Part shown: positions 8,196-18,326 of the stretch, one piece after another
Layout of the letters: every line of letters starts with the position of its first letter
How positions within the stretch are numbered: position 1 is the first letter of the stretch
Assembly (NCBI GenBank): GCA_945917765.1
Contig: CAMEHU010000019.1
Location: forward strand, 1 to 33,271
DNA length: 33,271 nt
Direction of reading: 5' to 3'
From: an uncultured Lachnospiraceae bacterium
Lineage (GTDB): Bacteria > Bacillota > Clostridia > TANB77 > CAG-508
The notes under the pieces: model-generated
The model's database searches: none
What the model saw: the letters and a program-made list of their open reading frames with translations, nothing else
What the model was told of the DNA's origin: nothing
Program-made: the position numbers and the translations under genes

Positions 8196-8317
8196 TGAGA
8201 CTTTTGGGGACGGTCTTTTTTTGTTTCATTTTTGAGACTTTTGGGGACGGTCTTTTTTTGTTTCATTTTTGAAACATTTTAACTCCGTCCCGAAATGTTT
8301 CAAATGTTTCATTTTTG
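8196..8317. repeat. Two tandem 37-bp GGGGACGG repeats plus a diverged third
   Basis: The unit beginning TGAGACTTTTGGGGACGGTC is repeated exactly at 8196-8232 and 8233-8269. A related inverted part (GAAACATTTTAACTCCGTCC and on to AAATGTTTC) follows at 8271-8310. It sits just upstream of the DUF1846 gene and belongs to the same family as 10314-10455. Confidence 0.85.
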
Positions 8318-8330
8318 AAAAACAAAAAAA

Positions 8331-8375
8331 TAGATTTAAAACAAAACGCTCTTTAGGGTGTTTTTTTTAAATCTA
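8331..8375. terminator. Bidirectional terminator-like hairpin
   Basis: TAGATTTAAAACAAAACGC pairs imperfectly with GGTGTTTTTTTTAAATCTA around CTCTTTAG. It separates the groESL transcript from the DUF1846 gene and probably ends groESL, roughly 280 bases past the groEL stop. Confidence 0.55.
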
Positions 8376-8463
8376 TCATAGGTGTATGATACACTATAAT
8401 CTAGGTATTTGTCAATAGTTGTTTTGAAAATAATTACAATTTAACACTTTCGTCTTTTGAGTA

Positions 8464-8624
8464 GCCGGATTCTTAGAATTATGTAGCGTTCAGAAATATA
8501 TTAATACGCAGTAAGTGCGCAGTTTGGCGCCCCAACATTCTGTCTTCCACCAAAACTCCAACGCCAGCAAACGAACGGAGTATTAATTATATTTCTGAAC
8601 GCTACATAATTCTAAGATTCCGGC
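8464..8624. mobile_element. MITE-like element: 43-bp inverted repeats around a GC-rich 72-bp core
   Basis: The arms 8464-8507 and 8580-8624 match with only two or three differences (shared parts include TTAGAATTATGTAGCGTTCA). Between them lies a core of roughly 54% GC, by my hand count, with GCGCAGTTTGGCGCC, unlike the surrounding AT-rich DNA. On the minus strand the core is open and reads WRWSFGGRQNVGAPNCAL before a stop. I cannot name the element. It resembles a miniature inverted-repeat transposable element or a folded RNA, and it lies right after groEL. Confidence 0.6.
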
Positions 8625-8652
8625 GGATTATTTCATAAAAAAGTATTAATGT

Positions 8653-10290
<1,638 letters not shown>

Positions 10291-10313
10291 TTAAGATTCC
10301 TCCTTTATAATTT

Positions 10314-10455
10314 GGAACATTCCGGGACGGTCTTTTTTTGTTCCATCAAATTTCATTCATTTAATTCGAAACATTTTGATTCGAAACATTTTGATTCGAA
10401 CAACTTTCAATCAACTTAAATTTGAAACATTTTAAGACCGTCCCCAAATGTTTCA
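10314..10455. repeat. GGGACGG palindromic repeat inside the groES-groEL gap
   Basis: GGAACATTCCGGGACGGTC begins the left part. Two direct copies of ATTCGAAACATTTTG follow in the middle. The right part (10424-10454) starts GAAACATTTTAAGACCGTCC and ends AAATGTTTC, so it is itself an inverted repeat. It fills most of the space between the two chaperonin genes and could alter their relative expression through mRNA folding. Confidence 0.8.
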
Positions 10456-10458
10456 TTT

Positions 10459-10755
<297 letters not shown>

Positions 10756-10810
10756 TTATTTTAATATAATTACAATATTATATTCTGATTGCAATTATAT
10801 TATTACAAAA

Positions 10811-10847
10811 AATTATTAGCAGTCTTTCTTTAAGACTGCTAATAATT
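10811..10847 (-). promoter_or_regulatory. Variant CIRCE (HrcA operator) of groESL
   Basis: TTAGCAGTC (10816-10824), nine bases, then GACTGCTAA (10834-10842) match the CIRCE layout TTAGCACTC-N9-GAGTGCTAA with one compensated change per arm. The arms extend to 14 perfect pairs. It overlaps the -10 region of a consensus promoter, the usual place for HrcA repression. Read on the minus strand it is also followed by six T, so it could double as a terminator of the upstream gene. Confidence 0.7.
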
Positions 10848-10872
10848 TACACCCATATTTTTTAAATGTCAA
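10844..10872 (-). promoter_or_regulatory. groESL promoter
   Basis: On the minus strand TTGACA (10867-10872) and TAAATT (10844-10849) are separated by 17 bases. The -10 box runs into the CIRCE-like palindrome. The leader to the groES ATG is about 95 bases. Confidence 0.6.
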
Positions 10873-10982
10873 TACGTTTTTTTAAAATTCACATAATTTT
10901 CACAATTTACAAAATTGCATTCAAGTTTTTTACAATTTCTATTGCTTTCTTTGTAAAAATTTATTTAACATTAAACTTTTTA

Positions 10983-12479
10983 CTATTTAACCTTTATATT
11001 ATTATATCTTCTATAAGATACAAATACTATACCGCAAACAATTGCAATTACAACAATTGCCATTATTCCTTCACCAGCTTGTGGACCTAAATTTGGAGAT
11101 TCTGTTCCATCTTTCTTTCCTTGTTGTTCATCAACATTTGCTACTATAGGTTCATCTTTTTTCTCATCTGCTGTTTGATCTGTATTTGTTTCTGTTGCTT
11201 CAGGTAAATTCCATACAAATTGACTATCTATAGATGAGAATAAATTTTTACCTACTGTACCTCCTACAACTGCTTGATATAACCCTATATCTTCAATTGG
11301 ATAGTATTTTCCATTTTCATCATCTAATGTTGTATATACATAATAGTATTCTCTTTGAATTAAATCTAAGTTAGTTGTAATAGTATCATTTCTTCCAATA
11401 TTTAAAGTACCATTATACATAGGTTCTGATTTTTTTGCATATTCTAATAATTTTTCCATACATCCATTTTCTTGATTTTTAATTGATCTTAGAATATTAA
11501 CATCTGATATTTTTCCAATTTTTACATTCATTTTTCTATCTGTTGCTCTATTTGGAACATATACATATGTTGATGTGTAATCATCAAAGAAATATGCATA
11601 AGTTTTTGTTCCTAATTTATAAGTTGGTCTTTCTAATTTTGTCTTTTTAAATACTACTTTACTAGCGTATTTACTAGAACCTTCTGGTAAATATGTATCA
11701 ACAATTTGGAAATAAATATCTCCAGATTTTTCAAGCCATTTATCAATTGAAGATGATTTTCCTTCACTTGTTAAATATACAGTATTTTCATCAGGAACAT
11801 CTAATTGTCCGTAAAAAACTTCAGACTCATTTAAAAATCCCTCATCACCATTATTTATTATTAATGTATATCTGTGGTCTTCTAGAGCTGTAAAATTAGA
11901 GAAATTCAATGTATAACCTGAGTAATTAGTAAAATTCTTTAACTCATAATTCCAATTTGATGCATCTGTCCATCCATCTGTATTTAGATTTTTTACTTCA
12001 ATATTCCAAACTCTTTCTTCTCCATTTACTGTTGCAGTTAAAGTTGTTGTTCCTGCTTTTACTCCATATAAATAACCTTGTTCATTTGTTTTTACAATTT
12101 CTTGGTTTCCAATTATATACTCATTACTTTCAATAAAAGTAGGTTTTACTGTAGTTCCATTAACATACAAGTATGCAGGAGTATTAACTTTTATTTCTAC
12201 AGTTGAACCATCTGCCATAGTTATATCCATATCTTCAAATGATAATTGTCCCATTTCTTTTGTTAATGTTTTACTATCAACTGCCATCCAAGGTGATCTT
12301 TCAAAAGCTTGTGTATCAATATCATTTTTAAATACAGCTGTTACCTTGCACATGAAGTTTTCTTGTTCCTCATATGATAACGTATAATCCTCTGCTGCAA
12401 ATACTTTTCCGTTAGCAAATAATATCATCAAAAATGCTACTGCTAACATAATAAAAAATTTAACTTTTGTTTTTCTCAT
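10983..12479 (-). CDS. Secreted Big_2-type surface protein with PQAG sorting signal
   Basis: This 498-residue protein has a signal peptide (about 1-29, ending VFAA), a Big_2-like domain (about 90-165, with GYLYGVKAGTTTLTATVNGE), and a long region of unrecognised fold. It ends with PQAG (466-469), a hydrophobic span and a basic tail (YRRYNNIKVK), the layout of a sortase-anchored protein. The same PQAG-membrane-basic ending occurs in the 20072-23923 protein, so both may use the same anchoring enzyme, which is not in this window. The start has AAGGGAG upstream. It is divergent from deoD; its promoter overlaps a long palindrome. The ligand or role is unknown. Confidence 0.8.
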   Translation of the reverse strand: MRKTKVKFFIMLAVAFLMILFANGKVFAAEDYTLSYEEQENFMCKVTAVFKNDIDTQAFERSPWMAVDSKTLTKEMGQLSFEDMDITMADGSTVEIKVNTPAYLYVNGTTVKPTFIESNEYIIGNQEIVKTNEQGYLYGVKAGTTTLTATVNGEERVWNIEVKNLNTDGWTDASNWNYELKNFTNYSGYTLNFSNFTALEDHRYTLIINNGDEGFLNESEVFYGQLDVPDENTVYLTSEGKSSSIDKWLEKSGDIYFQIVDTYLPEGSSKYASKVVFKKTKLERPTYKLGTKTYAYFFDDYTSTYVYVPNRATDRKMNVKIGKISDVNILRSIKNQENGCMEKLLEYAKKSEPMYNGTLNIGRNDTITTNLDLIQREYYYVYTTLDDENGKYYPIEDIGLYQAVVGGTVGKNLFSSIDSQFVWNLPEATETNTDQTADEKKDEPIVANVDEQQGKKDGTESPNLGPQAGEGIMAIVVIAIVCGIVFVSYRRYNNIKVK

Positions 12480-12521
12480 TTTGATTCTCCCTTCAAAAAA
12501 ATCTTTTGTTTTTACAATTAA

Positions 12522-12550
12522 ATTATCTCACAACTAATTTATCAAGTCAA
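12522..12550 (-). promoter_or_regulatory. Promoter of the 498-aa surface protein
   Basis: TTGACT (12545-12550) and GATAAT (12522-12527) are 17 bases apart on the minus strand. The -35 box lies at the left end of the 12546-12615 palindrome. The promoter of the LRR surface protein at 23962-23990 has the same two boxes and spacing. Confidence 0.65.
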
Positions 12551-12615
12551 TATATTTTGAGACATTTTGTGAGACATTGTGGACGGTCTCACAAAATGTC
12601 TCAAAATATATTGAC
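12546..12615. repeat. Palindrome with 30-bp perfect arms between divergent promoters
   Basis: The arms 12546-12575 and 12586-12615 are perfectly complementary around the ten-base loop ATTGTGGACG. Each arm ends outward in ATTGAC, giving the -35 hexamer to one of the two divergent promoters. Inside are GAGACATTTTGTGAGAC and a GGACGGTC core related to the other palindromic repeats. It could be an operator, or a mobile palindrome that supplied promoter parts. Confidence 0.9.
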
Positions 12616-12639
12616 ATTTATACTTGCAAGCTATAAAAT
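12611..12639 (+). promoter_or_regulatory. deoD promoter
   Basis: TTGACA (12611-12616) and TAAAAT (12634-12639) are separated by 17 bases. The -35 box overlaps the right end of the palindrome. The ATG follows about 30 bases after the -10. Confidence 0.7.
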
Positions 12640-12670
12640 CACAATATAAACAAATAAGGAGGTAAATTTT

Positions 12671-13393
12671 ATGACACCACATATTAGTTCAAAAAAAGAG
12701 GATATTGCAAAAATAGTTATCTCACCAGGAGACCCATTAAGAGCTAAATACATAGCTGAAAACTTTTTAGAAAATGCCAGGTTAGTTAATTCTGTAAGAA
12801 ATATTTTAGCATATACAGGAACATATAAAGGTAAAGAAATAACAGTATTTTCATCAGGTATGGGAATGCCTAGTATGGGAATTTATTGTTATGAATTATA
12901 CAAATTTTATGATGTTGATACTATAATTCGTGTAGGTTCTTGTGGAGCTTATACAGGAGATTTAAATATCTATGATACAATTCTAGTTGAAAAAAGTTAT
13001 ACAGAAGGAAATTTTGCAAAAGCTTTAAATAATAAAGATTGTCATATTATAGATGCAGATGAAACTATAAATAGTATTATTAAAAATACTGCAAAAGAAA
13101 CAGATATTAAATGTATCCCCGCAAATGTACTTTGCAGTGAATCTTTTGATTATTATATAGAAAATCTTAATATCTTATTAAATAGATTACCTAAAGAATA
13201 TAATATAATAGCTGCAGAAATGGAATCTTTTTCTTTATTCTATACAGCTAAATATTTAGGAAAAAAAGCTGCTTGTTTATTAACAGTTGTTGATTCACAT
13301 TATAAAAAACAAGAAATTTCTGCTGAAGAAAGAGAAAAATCTTTGAATGATATGATAATTTTAGCTTTAGAGAGTTGTTTAAAACTTTCATAA
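12671..13393 (+). CDS. deoD: Purine-nucleoside phosphorylase, DeoD type
   Basis: The enzyme splits purine (deoxy)nucleosides with phosphate to base and (deoxy)ribose-1-phosphate, in purine salvage. The 240-residue protein starts MTPHISSKKEDIAKIVISPG. It has the phosphate and ribose site motifs SPGDPLRAKYIA and RVGSCGAYTGDL, and the family block AAEMESFSLFYTAKYLG. The acid-base Asp (D208 in TVVDSH) and the helper Arg (R221 in AEER) correspond to Asp204 and Arg217 of the E. coli enzyme. AAGGAGGT lies at 12656-12663. It is a single-gene unit, divergent from the surface protein and convergent with greA. Confidence 0.96.
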   Translation: MTPHISSKKEDIAKIVISPGDPLRAKYIAENFLENARLVNSVRNILAYTGTYKGKEITVFSSGMGMPSMGIYCYELYKFYDVDTIIRVGSCGAYTGDLNIYDTILVEKSYTEGNFAKALNNKDCHIIDADETINSIIKNTAKETDIKCIPANVLCSESFDYYIENLNILLNRLPKEYNIIAAEMESFSLFYTAKYLGKKAACLLTVVDSHYKKQEISAEEREKSLNDMIILALESCLKLS

Positions 13394-13447
13394 AAATAAA
13401 ATTTTCTTTTATAAAAGACAATATTATAAAAAATTTTATATATCATA

Positions 13448-13490
13448 AAAAATAATGAGGCTACTTTATCCTAGCAACCTCATTATTTTT
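13448..13490. terminator. Bidirectional terminator between deoD and greA
   Basis: AAAATAATGAGG pairs with CCTCATTATTTT, with A- and T-runs on both sides, and an inner GCTA/TAGC pairing. The two convergent genes probably share it. Confidence 0.85.
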
Positions 13491-13966
13491 TATTTTGTAA
13501 TTGATAAAATTTTATATTTAGTCACCCCTGCTGGTGCTTGAACTTCAATAATTTCATTCTTCTTAGAACCTAATAAAGCTATTCCAATTGGAGATTCGTT
13601 TGAGATTCTATTTTGTAATAAATCTGCTTCTGTTGAACCAACTATTGTGTATACAACTTCTTCATCAAATTCCTCGTCCCATAATTTTACTGTATTTCCA
13701 ACTTGAACAGTTTTTGTGTCTATTTCAGAATCATCTATAATTTTGGCATATCTTACCTTATTTTCTAACTCAGCTATTTTATCTTCATTTGCGGCTTGTG
13801 CACTTTTGGCTTCATCATATTCTGAATTTTCTGATAAATCTCCAAAACCTAAAGCTACTTTTATTCTTTCAGCGATTTCAGCTCTTTTTTCTGTTTTTAA
13901 ATATTCTAATTCTTTTTCTAAATTTTCAAATCCTTCTTGTGTTAATATTACTTCTTTTTCTTCCAT
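13490..13966 (-). CDS. greA: Transcription elongation factor GreA
   Basis: GreA enters the secondary channel of RNA polymerase and stimulates cleavage of backtracked RNA. The 158-residue protein has the N-terminal coiled-coil (about 1-75) with [20 protein letters not shown], the tip region [26 protein letters not shown] carrying the acidic Asp/Glu pair, and the C-terminal FKBP-like domain with [26 protein letters not shown] lies before the ATG. It is the first gene downstream of a gene of unknown function and ends at a terminator shared with deoD. Confidence 0.97.
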   Translation of the reverse strand: MEEKEVILTQEGFENLEKELEYLKTEKRAEIAERIKVALGFGDLSENSEYDEAKSAQAANEDKIAELENKVRYAKIIDDSEIDTKTVQVGNTVKLWDEEFDEEVVYTIVGSTEADLLQNRISNESPIGIALLGSKKNEIIEVQAPAGVTKYKILSITK

Positions 13967-14044
13967 TCTTCTCCCTCCTTTATGTTATTTTTTTTCATTT
14001 AGTACTTAAATATATTAAATCAGTTTTGCGATTTTGTCAATAGT

Positions 14045-15055
14045 TTACGCCAAAAATTCGTTCTTTTGTATATTTCCTCTTACCCCTACTAATTCAACAA
14101 TTTTTGTTTTATACTGATTGCTTTTTGGTTTGCTGAAATTGTTAATTACTCTATTTCTAAAAAATATACTTTCAATAAAAATTTTTTCATTTAAATTTCC
14201 AAAATATTCATTGACATAATCCAACTGATTTTTATCAATTTCTAATTCAAAATTATTTATAATTATTCCCGAAAATCCTTTATTTAAATCAAGATTTTTA
14301 TGGGATAAATTAATAATAATTGCATTATTATTAATATTATATTCTTCCATTTTTTCTTTTTCAAAATCAATGTTTAATATATATTTGGCATTTCTTAAGC
14401 TCTTTTTCTTATTATTAGATATTGTAATTAATCCACCATTTTTATAAATATAATCTTCCATTTTTTTGTATTTATAGAGATTTTCAGTTACAATATTAAC
14501 AGTTTTGAATTTGTTAATTAATTCTTGTATTATTTGTGTTGTATATTTATTATATTCATTCACACACATATATATGTTTTCTAAATTAATATTTTTATTA
14601 CTTAAATTAAATATATAATCTAAAATTTCTAATACATATATTCTCATTAATTCTTTGCCATCTAGCAATTCTAATTTATATTTATCATTAAGAATTTTCA
14701 TCTTGTTATACTCATTATTTTCTGAATTTTGTAACTTGGATTTTAAGTTTCTCCACTTTACTTCCAGATTAGAATTTAAATCCTTCCATAAAAATTGCAA
14801 TTTTTCTTCTAAAACAATTTTATATTTCTCATTTTTTTCGATGAATTTCTCTATTTGTTTTACAATAGTTTTTCTTATACAACTATTATATTTTTTATAT
14901 ACCGGAACTAAAATTATATTACCATTTTCTATATTTTCTATACAAATTTTGCAAAACACTTTTCTAAGAAACTTCAAAAACCAAGTTTTCCTTTTTTCAT
15001 ATTTTCTATTATCTTGCCTTATATATATAATATCCTCATTTTTTTGTTTTAACAT
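14045..15055 (-). CDS. Unrecognised 336-aa protein, possible Rossmann-like C-terminal half
   Basis: I do not recognise this protein. The N-terminal half (about 1-130) is basic and Lys/Glu-rich, with probable helices (IVKQIEKFIEKNEKYKIVLEE). Residues about 175-300 show alternating hydrophobic strands and helices (VNIVTENL, GLITISN, AKYILNIDF, NAIIINLSH, FSGIIINNF), compatible with a Rossmann-type fold but lacking a clear glycine motif. The end VELVGVRGN may be conserved. No signal peptide or membrane span is evident. The ATG is preceded by only a weak GGTG that lies in a hairpin arm. Its codon use is extremely AT-rich (many Asn, Lys, Ile). Confidence 0.6.
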   Translation of the reverse strand: MLKQKNEDIIYIRQDNRKYEKRKTWFLKFLRKVFCKICIENIENGNIILVPVYKKYNSCIRKTIVKQIEKFIEKNEKYKIVLEEKLQFLWKDLNSNLEVKWRNLKSKLQNSENNEYNKMKILNDKYKLELLDGKELMRIYVLEILDYIFNLSNKNINLENIYMCVNEYNKYTTQIIQELINKFKTVNIVTENLYKYKKMEDYIYKNGGLITISNNKKKSLRNAKYILNIDFEKEKMEEYNINNNAIIINLSHKNLDLNKGFSGIIINNFELEIDKNQLDYVNEYFGNLNEKIFIESIFFRNRVINNFSKPKSNQYKTKIVELVGVRGNIQKNEFLA

Positions 15056-15056
15056 A

Positions 15057-15099
15057 AAATCACCAACATAATTTTTTTATATTTTATGTTGGTGATTTT
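15057..15099 (-). other. Hairpin covering the start region of the 336-aa gene
   Basis: AAAATCACCAACATAA (15057-15072) pairs with TTATGTTGGTGATTTT around an AT-rich loop. On the minus strand its second arm contains GGTGATTTT directly before the ATG at 15055, so it could hide the only ribosome site. It could also be the terminator of the GH18 gene upstream, though the T-run is short. Confidence 0.6.
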
Positions 15100-15200
15100 C
15101 TTTTATTACAATTATATTTTTAAATTATTTGTTGTAATTTTGAAGCTAATTATATTTATAATATCATTAGCCAAAATAAATTTACCAAATTTTTAGAAAG

Positions 15201-16958
15201 TTATTTTAATTGTAAACTATCTTTTACAATATTCCAAACACTTTCATTTTCAAAACCTTTTCTCCAGTAACCTGCTCCTGCTAAATCATATTTGTTTACA
15301 AGGTTTATTTTTTCTGTAAAAGATTCGTCATCTTCTATCCACATTTTATAAACAAATCCACCTTGTTCATATTGAACATAATATTGTTTTAAATCCTCTA
15401 GCCATTGTTTTGATGCTGATTGTGGGATAGTTTCATTAACACTATTCATTGTTATTACAATACCTTTTATAGTTTCATCATTTTTCGTTTGCCATAATTT
15501 TGTATAAAATGGTAATGCCAAAATTATTTTTTCTGATGGAACTTCTTCGTTTCCTAAAAATGTTTTTAAACTATTTTCAAGCCAGTTGTAACCTGCTGTA
15601 GTTCCAATTTTACTTGTTCCATATTGATCATATCCCATGAAAACAATATAATCAGCTACTTCACCAATTACATTTCTATTATAGCATAATGACCAATTAT
15701 CACCGCCATTAGGTGCTGTAACATCAACTGATAAACATGCTCCTATAGCTCTTAGTTGTGGAGCTAATTCTATAACAAATCTTGAAAATGCTTCACTATC
15801 GTCTTTATACATATATTCAAAATCTAAATTGATTCCATCTAAATTATATGTTTCAACATATCCTAAAATTTCTTTTATCATCAAATCTCTTAATTTATAA
15901 TCGTTAATTATGTATGAAAATTCATCTATTGTTGTTGGTAATGTATCATTTGAAACCTTTGGCCATACTTTATAGTTATTATCATGTGCCCATTTTATAT
16001 ATGCAATTCCTTCATCTCCAACATTTTCACGAATTTTGATTTGAGTAACTATATCAAAAGTTGTTAAATTTTCTTTTTCTGTGTCTTCTAGTTTCATATA
16101 AAAGAATGAAGGTGATACAACATTAACTCCATCATATTTTATTCCAGTATTATCAGGAGCTTTTGCAACTTCTGAAAAATATTCCCATGCTAAACTGATT
16201 TTTTCATCAATTTGTTTTTCTACAATAGCATTTTCTCTTTCAACTTTTTTGTCTTTTAAATTTTTTTCTTCAACATACCCTAAACTACCATTTTTTGTAC
16301 GAATTTTTACCCAACCTTGTGGTAAAGTATTAGGCTCAACTTCAGCAATTGAAACTTTTTCGTCAACATCAAGTTTTTCTATTGTTCTTGAGAAAAATGT
16401 AGCCTTACTTTTAACCTCAATTTTTTTATTTGTTTTTGCAGTTGTTAATTTTCTATCTAAAGATTCTATAATAACCTTATTATCTGCTCTTAGAGTTTTT
16501 ATATTATAAACATCTTCCATTTCAGAAATAGGTAAATAATAAACATCATTTTTTAATATTGCAGAACCTTTAATTGCTCTTTCTTGTCCATTAATTGTAA
16601 TCTTATTTTCATTTAATTTTAAAACAGCAACTTTTGTATCTGTTGTAGTTACTATTTGATCATATTTTTTATCATAATAAATATGTTTATCATAATAGTT
16701 TTTTATATCATTCATTGATAAATATACAACATTGTTTTCATCAATTACCAAGTCATTTTTCATTCTTCCTGTAACATTTGAATAATTAATAACTAAATTT
16801 GTTTTATCTGTAATATCATGATTAATGTAATTAGGTGCAACCTTAATTGCAAATAAAATCGAACCAGCTAACAAAACTAAAATTGCTATTACTAAAATTA
16901 TTTTCAAAAACATTTTTAATATTCTGTGTTTCTTTTTTTGTTCATTGCCATGTTTCAT
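15201..16958 (-). CDS. Membrane-anchored GH18 glycoside hydrolase with copper-amine-oxidase-like and SH3 domains
   Basis: This is probably an extracytoplasmic enzyme acting on peptidoglycan or a related N-acetylglucosamine polymer. The order in 585 residues is a basic N-terminus and membrane helix (about 16-38), a copper-amine-oxidase-like domain (about 55-170, VINGQERAI-type repeats), an SH3-like module (about 182-240, with QGWVKIRTKNGSLGYVEE), and a GH18 barrel (about 255-580). The catalytic motif DGINLDFE lies at 374-381, with Glu381 the proton donor. The architecture resembles clostridial relatives of spore germination enzymes YaaH/SleL. GGAGAG precedes the ATG. The coiled-coil gene ends 13 bases upstream, so the two are likely one operon. 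A spore or wall role is inference. Confidence 0.87.
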   Translation of the reverse strand: MKHGNEQKKKHRILKMFLKIILVIAILVLLAGSILFAIKVAPNYINHDITDKTNLVINYSNVTGRMKNDLVIDENNVVYLSMNDIKNYYDKHIYYDKKYDQIVTTTDTKVAVLKLNENKITINGQERAIKGSAILKNDVYYLPISEMEDVYNIKTLRADNKVIIESLDRKLTTAKTNKKIEVKSKATFFSRTIEKLDVDEKVSIAEVEPNTLPQGWVKIRTKNGSLGYVEEKNLKDKKVERENAIVEKQIDEKISLAWEYFSEVAKAPDNTGIKYDGVNVVSPSFFYMKLEDTEKENLTTFDIVTQIKIRENVGDEGIAYIKWAHDNNYKVWPKVSNDTLPTTIDEFSYIINDYKLRDLMIKEILGYVETYNLDGINLDFEYMYKDDSEAFSRFVIELAPQLRAIGACLSVDVTAPNGGDNWSLCYNRNVIGEVADYIVFMGYDQYGTSKIGTTAGYNWLENSLKTFLGNEEVPSEKIILALPFYTKLWQTKNDETIKGIVITMNSVNETIPQSASKQWLEDLKQYYVQYEQGGFVYKMWIEDDESFTEKINLVNKYDLAGAGYWRKGFENESVWNIVKDSLQLK

Positions 16959-16971
16959 TCTACATCTCTCC

Positions 16972-18036
16972 TTATCTGCTCATACTTAGTTCGTCATTTC
17001 TATATAATTTTGTAGCAGAAGCATTTTGTTTGCCAATTTGTTTACTATTGTTTACTAATCCACTATTATTGTAATAATTCTCTGGTTTAAACATTGAACT
17101 TTCAACTCTTGCTAATCCTAAAGATAAATTTGAAATTTCATTATGAATTCCTTTTAAGGATGCTGACAATGCAACTGGCTTATCTTTTTGGAATAATAAT
17201 TTAACCTTTTGAAATGCTATTTTTATTAATCCTGTGCGTTCTCTAGCTTCTAATTGTTTCTGTAATTGTCTTACATTAAATTCACTTTTTTGAGCTGATT
17301 CAGCATAATCTTTTATTTTTGATTTTAAATTAGGAACAATTTGTTCATATTCTTTTATTCTAGTATTTAAATCATTAATCATGTTACATTTTCCAAAAAT
17401 AATATCATCTTTTTCTAATAATTGTTGTTCTAATTCAGCAATCTTTTCATCTTTTTGTTTAATTAATAAATCTTTTGATTTACTTTCAGAATAAATTTTA
17501 AAAACTTTATCTATAGTTGATTTGCTATTTTCAGGATTATATCCATTTTCATATAAAAATTCAAAAGTATCCTCAGCATTCATAAGATTGATTTTTAAGC
17601 CTGATACATATTTTTGCATAGCTTTTTGATAAATCTTATCATCAACATTTGATGTTTTCAAAAAAACTAAAACCTCTTTTGATATACACTCTGAAGCTGT
17701 TTCAGACACAAAAGATTCATATTTTGCCATATTAATTGAATTATAAAGATTTTCTTTACTAACCTTAGCCTTATCTTCCAATTCAGCAACATTTAAATTA
17801 ACTCCTGATGATGTAATCTTTGAAAAATATGAAACCATTTTATAATCTTTTTTATCTTTTTTGTATGTTTTCATTTCATGTACTAATTTATCAATTGTGT
17901 CAATTCCTAGATTTAATTCTTGAGCCATATTTTTTCTAGCTTTTTTTGTATCATTCTCCTGTAAAGCCAATAATGTACCTAATATTTTTTTCTTGGTTAT
18001 ATCCAATTTTTTTTCTAACTTCTCTTTAGTATCCAA
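16972..18036 (-). CDS. Coiled-coil protein of unknown function
   Basis: This is a 354-residue soluble protein that I do not recognise. The N-terminal part (about 1-120) is helical, with a possible winged-helix-like stretch (RKNMAQELNLGIDTIDKLVH). A long coiled coil follows at about 195-280 (KIAELEQQLLEKDDII, then RQLQKQLEARE), and the tail is Asn/Ser-rich. There is no signal peptide. The start is TTG at 18036, with GGAG eight bases before. It lies 13 bases upstream of the GH18 gene, suggesting a joint transcript, and is divergent from the spoVM cluster. A structural or regulatory role is possible but unsupported. Confidence 0.65.
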   Translation of the reverse strand: MDTKEKLEKKLDITKKKILGTLLALQENDTKKARKNMAQELNLGIDTIDKLVHEMKTYKKDKKDYKMVSYFSKITSSGVNLNVAELEDKAKVSKENLYNSINMAKYESFVSETASECISKEVLVFLKTSNVDDKIYQKAMQKYVSGLKINLMNAEDTFEFLYENGYNPENSKSTIDKVFKIYSESKSKDLLIKQKDEKIAELEQQLLEKDDIIFGKCNMINDLNTRIKEYEQIVPNLKSKIKDYAESAQKSEFNVRQLQKQLEARERTGLIKIAFQKVKLLFQKDKPVALSASLKGIHNEISNLSLGLARVESSMFKPENYYNNSGLVNNSKQIGKQNASATKLYRNDELSMSR

Positions 18037-18278
18037 ATCCGTTTCTCCTTTTCTTTTTGAAACTATACTTTTATATTTCTACTATAACATACTTACGTAT
18101 TTTGTTCAATTATTTTTTTATTATTTTTTACTATTTTTTTACTTTGAAAAGTATATAAAAATATTTAATTACTGATTTTATTGCACAATTACTTTTTTAT
18201 TATCATTTTCCCAATCAAATACTTTTTTATCAATAAAAAGTCAAAATTTTTCTTTATCTAATACATTTTATGTAACAC

Positions 18279-18307
18279 TTGAGATGGATTTTAATATTAT
18301 ATATAAA
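18279..18307 (+). promoter_or_regulatory. Possible promoter of the spoVM pair
   Basis: TTGAGA (18279-18284), 17 bases, then TATAAA (18302-18307) resemble a SigA promoter and end about 20 bases before the ATG at 18327. A SigE promoter would be expected for spoVM from other species; I could not see a clear one. Confidence 0.4.
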
Positions 18308-18326
18308 GTTAAGGAGGTAATATATT

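Noticed and set aside
8196-8269. CRISPR array
   Set aside because: Only two units are joined directly with no spacers, and no cas gene is near.
10811-10847. Reading the groES upstream hairpin only as a terminator
   Set aside because: The TTGACA-17-TAAATT promoter and the nine-base CIRCE spacing fit an operator better; I kept the terminator role as a possible second function.
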